The notes below the pieces were generated by a model. The model was not told the DNA's origin, searched no databases, and saw only the letters and a program-made list of their open reading frames with translations. Shown here piece by piece: positions 1 through 3,822 of a stretch of DNA of 6,577 nucleotides. Each line of letters opens with the position of its first letter. The stretch's first letter is position 1. Made by a program: the position numbers and the translations under genes. Origin of the DNA: Ruminococcus sp. UBA7014 (GTDB lineage: Bacteria > Bacillota > Clostridia > Oscillospirales > Ruminococcaceae). The stretch covers positions 1 through 6,577 of the forward strand of contig DJXC01000243.1 in NCBI GenBank assembly GCA_002449575.1. The letters run 5' to 3'.

Positions 1-642
1 GTTGACCAGTGGGACTGGGAAAAAGTCATCACCCGTGACCAGAGAACTCTGGAATTTCTGAAAGAAACTGTCAGAAATATCGTCAAGGCAATTGTGTTCA
101 CAAAAAGAAAAGTCAATCTGCGTTATCCGATTTTCAAGACGACTCTGAAAGAAGAAGTATATTTTATCACAACGCAGGAACTGGAAGACCGTTTTCCGGA
201 TAAGACCCCGAAAGAAAGAGAAGACCTCATCTGCAAAGAACACGGAACAGTTTTTATCATGCAGATTGGAGGAAAACTGAAAAGCGGTCAGCGGCATGAC
301 GGACGAGCTCCCGATTATGACGACTGGACTTTAAATGGTGATTTATTCTTCTGGAATGAAACCCTCCGGAAAGCCATTGAAATTTCTTCCATGGGTATCC
401 GTGTAGATGAAATTTCTCTCCAGAAACAGCTTGCGGAAGCAGATGCCCTCGACAGAAACAAGTACGATTATCACAAAATGATTACAGAAGGTACACTGCC
501 CCTGACTATCGGCGGCGGTATCGGACAGTCAAGACTTTGTATGCTTCTGCTGGAAAAGGCACATATCGGTGAAGTACAGGCTTCCATCTGGCCGGATGAT
601 ATGATTCAGAAATGTGCAGAACACGGCATTACATTATTATAA
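1..642 (+). CDS. asnA: Aspartate--ammonia ligase (AsnA), 3' part only
   Basis: AsnA makes asparagine from aspartate and free ammonia in the cytoplasm, using ATP and releasing AMP and pyrophosphate. The frame is open from base 1 with no start codon, so the gene enters from the left; 213 residues are present, against about 330-345 for the full family. The visible part opens with the conserved QWDWEKVI block. It continues through GTVFIMQIGGKLKSG and the RHDGRAPDYDDW segment, LNGDLFFW and SSMGIRV, and ends in the GGGIGQSR motif (residues 171-178 of this fragment), which resembles motif 3 of class II aminoacyl-tRNA synthetases, the fold AsnA shares. The GTG at 94 is an internal valine codon, not a start, because family-conserved sequence continues upstream of it. 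The gene ends with TAA, followed by a hairpin terminator and a convergent xylanase gene, so it has no functional link to the downstream genes. The family assignment is very secure. Confidence 0.97.
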   Translation, partial: VDQWDWEKVITRDQRTLEFLKETVRNIVKAIVFTKRKVNLRYPIFKTTLKEEVYFITTQELEDRFPDKTPKEREDLICKEHGTVFIMQIGGKLKSGQRHDGRAPDYDDWTLNGDLFFWNETLRKAIEISSMGIRVDEISLQKQLAEADALDRNKYDYHKMITEGTLPLTIGGGIGQSRLCMLLLEKAHIGEVQASIWPDDMIQKCAEHGITLL

Positions 643-685
643 TGACATCTTCCTTTCTAATCTCCTATTTTGGAATACGGAAAGA

Positions 686-711
686 CCCCTGATTCCGGAA
701 AGAATCAGGGG
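686..711. terminator. Intrinsic terminator between convergent genes, probably bidirectional
   Basis: A perfect 10-bp inverted repeat, CCCCTGATTC (686-695) and GAATCAGGGG (702-711), encloses a 6-base loop. It lies 43 bases after the asnA stop and 16 bases beyond the xylanase stop on the other strand. On the plus strand it is followed by GATTTCTGT. On the minus strand it is followed by TCTTTCC. Both are short, imperfect T-rich tails. The GC-rich stem and its position between two converging stops suggest that it ends both transcripts; the bidirectional role is inference. Confidence 0.85.
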
Positions 712-727
712 GATTTCTGTCTAATTA

Positions 728-2578
728 TTAAAATGCTTCTATCTGTCCGAGCAGATATTTCTGTAAAGCAACTGCATCCAGAAGATTGATTTCTCCGTCA
801 GAATTGACATCACTCTCACGGTGCAGATAATAATATTCTGTATCCGCTTTTCCGGCATCTGAAGAAAGAAGCTGTTTTTTCAGCAGAATCAAGTCATAGA
901 TATTGACAACTTTATCACCGCTGACATCTCCGGCAATAAAAGAACCGGGAGGAAGAATTTCTTCTGTAGGCTGCTGTTCTTCTGCCTTGCCCCATTCACT
1001 TTCCGGAATGATAGCTTCTACTTCGTTATAGGTCTGCTTAGTGGAGTAATCGGCATTTAGCAGGAGAGGTGCGCCGTTCTTTCTCCAGCTTGTGCCGTCC
1101 GTAATGCCCCAGAATACCAGAGCTGTGATATTTGCGCCGTTCTTCTTTTCTTCCACGATAGTGTTTACAATATCGTGATAAGCCTGTACCTGCTTTGCAG
1201 AATCTGCGCCGTTGTCATAATCTGTAATATCCAGTTCTGTTACCTGAATTTCAAGACCAAGCTGATTGAATTTTTCAATGCACTGCTTGTAAAGATTGGC
1301 ATCCGGATAGCCGACATCAAGATGAGACTGCATTCCGATACCATCAATTAAATTTTTCGCTTTCAGGTCAGCAACCATATTATAGATAGCATCACGCTTT
1401 GCAGGAATATATTCGTTAAAGTCATTGTAGAATAATTTTGTACCTTTCGGAGCGTATTTTCTTGCATAAGTAAAGGCATTTTCAATATAGGAATTGTCGC
1501 CATAAACCAGTGTCCAGTAGGATTGTTCCTTTCGTGTGTCTGTGCCAGCCGGACGGAGAGAGCCATCATCCATATAGCATTCGTTGACAACGTCCCAGCA
1601 GTAAACATTCAGATTCGGGAATTCTACAGAAACCTGATTCAGAACAGCCTTGATATAATTTTCAAGACGCTGATTCATAATTTCTTTGGAAACCAGTTCG
1701 CCGTCACTTCTGAAACCTTCTTTAAAGAACCAGTCCGGTGTCTGACTGTACCAGCAAAGTACATGACCTCTGACCGGAATGTGATTGTCTTCACAGAATT
1801 TCAGAGTATATCTTGCAGCATCCAGAGAAATTGCCGGAGTCACATTGTCACCGACTGCCTGAGAACCTGCCTGATTCAAAACAGCATCCGGTTTGAGTTC
1901 GTTGCCGGGTGTCAGACTGTTGAAATGATGCTTTACAATATCCTGAGAAATTGTTGTATTCAGTTCGGACGGAGTTGCAGCACAGCCAATTTTGAAATAT
2001 TTTGCATATACGTCTTTCAGAGGTGTTCTGTCAAGAGCCTCTGTACTCCAGCTTGCCTGACCTTTGATAGTAACATCATCTACCATAAAATCTGCCGTGC
2101 CGGAAGCTGTCTGAAAATATACCAGAATGTCAGTAGCATCTGCCGGAATGTCATAGCTTGCACTGATTTCTGCCCATGTGCCTTTGGTGGAATCCGCACT
2201 GCTGATGCCTTTATACTGTGCAGCTCCAGAACCGTCTGTATATTTCAGTGTGAGTTGAATGGTATCAGTGCCGGAAGCCTGTACCCATGCACTGAACTGA
2301 TATGTCTTTCCGGCAGTCAGCAGACTGTCTCCGGAAAGAGAAGCTCCCTGCCAGCTGTCAGTTCTGCCGGATACATACAGGCAGCTGTTACCTTCATGAT
2401 GTTCATGATTAGTTGTCGTCACGGAAGTGCCGCCAAAACTTGCCCAGCCATCTGTACCGTTTTCAAAGTTCGCATTATGCAGAACGGTATCTTCTGCGGC
2501 AGATGCCGGAAGCATAACAGATGCATTGGCAACCATGACAGCGGCTGTAAAAAGTTCAGCTAATTTTTTGAAAGTCAT
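728..2578 (-). CDS. Secreted cellulosomal endo-1,4-beta-xylanase: CBM22-like + GH10 + dockerin
   Basis: This 616-residue exported enzyme should cut beta-1,4-xylan internally with retention of configuration. Residues 1-28 form a signal peptide (basic start, hydrophobic core, PASAA cleavage region). Residues about 31-173 form a beta-sandwich carbohydrate-binding module of the CBM22/CBM4_9 type (NANFENGTDGW at the start, FMVDDVTI at the end). Residues about 185-525 form the GH10 barrel. Its hallmarks are GNELKPD (225-231), GHVLCW (271-276), the acid/base Glu333 in WDVVNE, the nucleophile Glu448 in QVTELD, and the late FWGITDGTSWR segment (489-499). After a short acidic, proline-containing linker comes a type I dockerin (about 548-612) with two EF-hand-like calcium loops, starting at Asp551 and Asp590. 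The dockerin implies attachment to a cohesin scaffold, as in Ruminococcus flavefaciens or R. champanellensis. The start is fixed by a strong ribosome site 8 bases upstream and by the signal peptide. The gene is monocistronic, with its own promoter and a palindromic operator candidate. Family assignment is near certain; exact substrate preference is not. Confidence 0.96.
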   Translation of the reverse strand: MTFKKLAELFTAAVMVANASVMLPASAAEDTVLHNANFENGTDGWASFGGTSVTTTNHEHHEGNSCLYVSGRTDSWQGASLSGDSLLTAGKTYQFSAWVQASGTDTIQLTLKYTDGSGAAQYKGISSADSTKGTWAEISASYDIPADATDILVYFQTASGTADFMVDDVTIKGQASWSTEALDRTPLKDVYAKYFKIGCAATPSELNTTISQDIVKHHFNSLTPGNELKPDAVLNQAGSQAVGDNVTPAISLDAARYTLKFCEDNHIPVRGHVLCWYSQTPDWFFKEGFRSDGELVSKEIMNQRLENYIKAVLNQVSVEFPNLNVYCWDVVNECYMDDGSLRPAGTDTRKEQSYWTLVYGDNSYIENAFTYARKYAPKGTKLFYNDFNEYIPAKRDAIYNMVADLKAKNLIDGIGMQSHLDVGYPDANLYKQCIEKFNQLGLEIQVTELDITDYDNGADSAKQVQAYHDIVNTIVEEKKNGANITALVFWGITDGTSWRKNGAPLLLNADYSTKQTYNEVEAIIPESEWGKAEEQQPTEEILPPGSFIAGDVSGDKVVNIYDLILLKKQLLSSDAGKADTEYYYLHRESDVNSDGEINLLDAVALQKYLLGQIEAF

Positions 2579-2586
2579 GATAAAAA

Positions 2587-2595
2587 TCCCCCTTA
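2587..2595 (-). promoter_or_regulatory. Ribosome binding site of the xylanase gene
   Basis: Read on the minus strand this is TAAGGGGGA, a strong G-rich Shine-Dalgarno sequence. Eight bases lie between it and the ATG at 2578-2576. It confirms that start, which also begins a well-formed signal peptide. Confidence 0.85.
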
Positions 2596-2625
2596 TTGAT
2601 TTTTAGCTCATGGATTTACGGATGG

Positions 2626-2637
2626 TTAAACGTTTAA
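2626..2637. promoter_or_regulatory. Palindromic operator candidate (LacI-family style) in the xylanase leader
   Basis: TTAAACGTTTAA is a perfect 12-bp palindrome with a central CG, the architecture typical of operators bound by LacI/GalR-family regulators. It lies about 10-21 bases downstream of the xylanase -10 box on the minus strand, so it begins within a few bases of the expected transcription start, where a bound repressor would block initiation or early elongation. No such palindrome lies between the opposite (ADP-ribosylglycohydrolase) promoter and its gene. The palindrome is seen directly; the regulator family and the repressor role are inference, and no regulator gene is in the window. 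Confidence 0.5.
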
Positions 2638-2647
2638 TATTATTTAT

Positions 2648-2676
2648 ATTGTATCATATTTTGCATTAAATTTCAA
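2648..2676 (-). promoter_or_regulatory. Sigma-70/SigA-type promoter of the xylanase gene
   Basis: On the minus strand TTGAAA (2676-2671) and TACAAT (2653-2648) are separated by exactly 17 bases, and TGA directly before the -10 box gives an extended -10 (TGnTACAAT). The predicted transcription start is near 2641, giving a leader of about 60 bases that holds the palindrome at 2626-2637 and the ribosome site. The region upstream is very AT-rich, with A/T runs that could act as an UP element. Confidence 0.8.
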
Positions 2677-2757
2677 TAGTTTTTGGACATTTTTTGTAAA
2701 TTTTTTATGAACATAATTTTAAAATTTATTTATTTTCAGAAATATATTTTTGAATAA
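2677..2757. other. AT-rich spacer between the two divergent promoters
   Basis: About 80 bases of A/T runs separate the -35 boxes of the two divergent promoters. They include a 12-bp AT palindrome, AATTTTAAAATT (2715-2726), and T-tracts at 2681-2706. I see no gene and no GC-containing operator here. Such A/T tracts can bend DNA or act as UP elements for both promoters; that role is inference from composition only. Confidence 0.4.
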
Positions 2758-2786
2758 TTGACTTATCCTGAAAAATATGCTATAAT
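2758..2786 (+). promoter_or_regulatory. Strong SigA-type promoter of the ADP-ribosylglycohydrolase / GH3 operon
   Basis: TTGACT (2758-2763), a 17-base spacer and a consensus TATAAT (2781-2786) are present, with TGC just before the -10 box making an extended -10. Transcription should start near 2793, leaving a short leader of about 25 bases before the ATG at 2818. The AT-rich stretch upstream (2677-2757) is shared with the divergent xylanase promoter. I see no terminator or second promoter before the GH3 gene, so this is probably the promoter for both genes. Confidence 0.88.
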
Positions 2787-2805
2787 AGATAAAATTCTCA
2801 TACTG

Positions 2806-2811
2806 AAAGGA
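2806..2811 (+). promoter_or_regulatory. Ribosome binding site of the ADP-ribosylglycohydrolase gene (decides the start)
   Basis: AAAGGA lies 6 bases before the ATG at 2818 and 9 before the in-frame ATG at 2821, so either methionine could be used. The upstream in-frame TTG at 2758 is excluded because it is the promoter's -35 box. Confidence 0.75.
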
Positions 2812-2817
2812 AGCGAA

Positions 2818-3813
2818 ATGATGAAGAATCTTAGAAAATACCGTGGATGTCTGGTTGGCGGTGCTGCCGGAGATGCTCTTGGTTATGAAGTCGAATTCAT
2901 GAGAAGAAGACATATTATTCTCAAATTCGGCTCAGAAGGGATTACAGAATATGTGCTGCATAATGGCAAAGCTGTTTTTTCAGATGATACACAGATGACA
3001 CTGTTCACGGCTGCCGGACTGCTGAATGCAGAAAGTCCGGAACACTATATAGATTCTATCCGGAAAGCGTATCTTGACTGGTATCTGACACAAAACAAAA
3101 GTTTTCATGGAGATATCGGCACGGGACTTCTGGATGTGCCGGAGTTGTTTGCAAGACGTGCGCCCGGTCTGACTTGCATGAGCGCACTCCAGAACGGCGG
3201 AAAAGGAACGATTGAAAATCCTGAAAATCACAGCAAAGGCTGCGGCGGTGTCATGCGGACTGCGCCCATCGGACTGGTTTCCGGTCTGGATGAGAAACAA
3301 ACCGTCCGGCTTGGCTGTGAAGCGGCAGCGATTACACACGGGCATGACCTCGGCTGGCTGCCTGCCGGAATGTTCTCCGAAATGATTCGCCTGATTGCAC
3401 AGGAAAATTATGATATTCGTGATGCAGGCTATACCGCTTTGCATACCGTCCGGAAAATGTTCCCGGATGCCGAAAATCTTCCGGATTTCGTCCGGATTAT
3501 GGAACAGGCTCTTGAATTGGCTGAATCTACAGAAATGCCTGAAAAGGCGATTATGCGTCTTGGAGAAGGCTGGGTCGGTGAAGAAGCCCTTGCAATTGCT
3601 GTCTATTGTGCTGAAAAATTTGAAGATGATTTTGATATGTGTATCAGAGCAGCCGTGAATCATAACGGCGACAGCGATTCCACCGGGGCAATTGCCGGAA
3701 ATCTGCTGGGTGCAAAACTCGGACTTTCCGGCATTCCGAAAAAATATCAGAAAAATCTGGAATTATATGATTTGTTAATTTCAGTTGCAGATAAGCTTTA
3801 TCAGAAAGGATAA
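2818..3813 (+). CDS. ADP-ribosylglycohydrolase family protein (ARH/DraG type)
   Basis: The product is a 331-residue cytoplasmic protein of the ARH/DraG all-alpha fold (Pfam PF03747), with no signal peptide or membrane segment. Members use a binuclear magnesium centre to release ADP-ribose from modified proteins or small molecules. The family motifs are all present: GCLVGGAAGDALGYEVEF (10-27), SDDTQMT (55-61) supplying first-site metal ligands, HGDIGTG (97-103), NHSKGCGGVMRTAPIGL (137-153), THGHDLGW (173-180), and the NGDSDSTGAIAGNLLG segment (283-298), whose Asp285, Asp287 and Thr289 match the C-terminal metal ligands. The enzyme therefore looks catalytically intact. The start at 2818 is chosen from the ribosome site and because the region upstream is a promoter; 2821 is the alternative. 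The GH3 gene follows after 9 bases in the same frame, so the two are almost certainly cotranscribed. The family is secure; the substrate is unknown and nothing in the sequence reveals it. No partner ADP-ribosyltransferase gene is visible. Confidence 0.93.
   Translation: MMKNLRKYRGCLVGGAAGDALGYEVEFMRRRHIILKFGSEGITEYVLHNGKAVFSDDTQMTLFTAAGLLNAESPEHYIDSIRKAYLDWYLTQNKSFHGDIGTGLLDVPELFARRAPGLTCMSALQNGGKGTIENPENHSKGCGGVMRTAPIGLVSGLDEKQTVRLGCEAAAITHGHDLGWLPAGMFSEMIRLIAQENYDIRDAGYTALHTVRKMFPDAENLPDFVRIMEQALELAESTEMPEKAIMRLGEGWVGEEALAIAVYCAEKFEDDFDMCIRAAVNHNGDSDSTGAIAGNLLGAKLGLSGIPKKYQKNLELYDLLISVADKLYQKG
3803..3810 (+). promoter_or_regulatory. Ribosome binding site of the GH3 gene, inside the end of the ARH gene
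   Basis: AGAAAGGA overlaps the last codons of the preceding gene and directly abuts its TAA stop. It lies 12 bases before the ATG at 3823, slightly longer than ideal. The arrangement suggests translational coupling of the two genes. Confidence 0.6.
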
Positions 3814-3822
3814 TTAAATTTT

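Noticed and set aside
94..642. asnA as a short 182-residue gene starting at GTG 94
   Set aside because: AsnA-conserved sequence (QWDWEKVI and what follows) continues in frame upstream to base 1, so this is the tail of a longer gene cut by the window.
1523..2563. Long open frame (346 codons) on the plus strand, opposite the xylanase N-terminal half
   Set aside because: It is antisense to a clearly identified signal peptide, CBM and GH10 region, its translation is Cys/Ser/Arg-rich with no recognisable domain, and no ribosome site was noticed. It is a shadow of codon usage on the other strand.
2715..2726. AT-only palindrome AATTTTAAAATT as an operator
   Set aside because: In such an AT-rich spacer a 12-bp A/T palindrome is unsurprising, and it lacks the GC core that makes the 2626-2637 palindrome stand out.
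2758..2817. Longer version of the ADP-ribosylglycohydrolase starting at TTG 2758
   Set aside because: The TTG is the -35 box of a consensus promoter and the -10 box lies inside the extension, so it would be upstream of the transcript. The family N-terminus begins just after 2818, which also has the ribosome site.
2980..3663. 227-codon frame on the minus strand inside the ADP-ribosylglycohydrolase gene
   Set aside because: It lies entirely antisense to conserved ARH motifs; its translation is rich in Cys, His and Phe without family features.
3811..3822. Stop-codon readthrough making an ARH-GH3 fusion protein
   Set aside because: The two genes are in the same frame with only one TAA between them, but this occurs by chance one time in three. 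The GH3 gene has its own ATG and upstream ribosome site, and there is no recoding signal.
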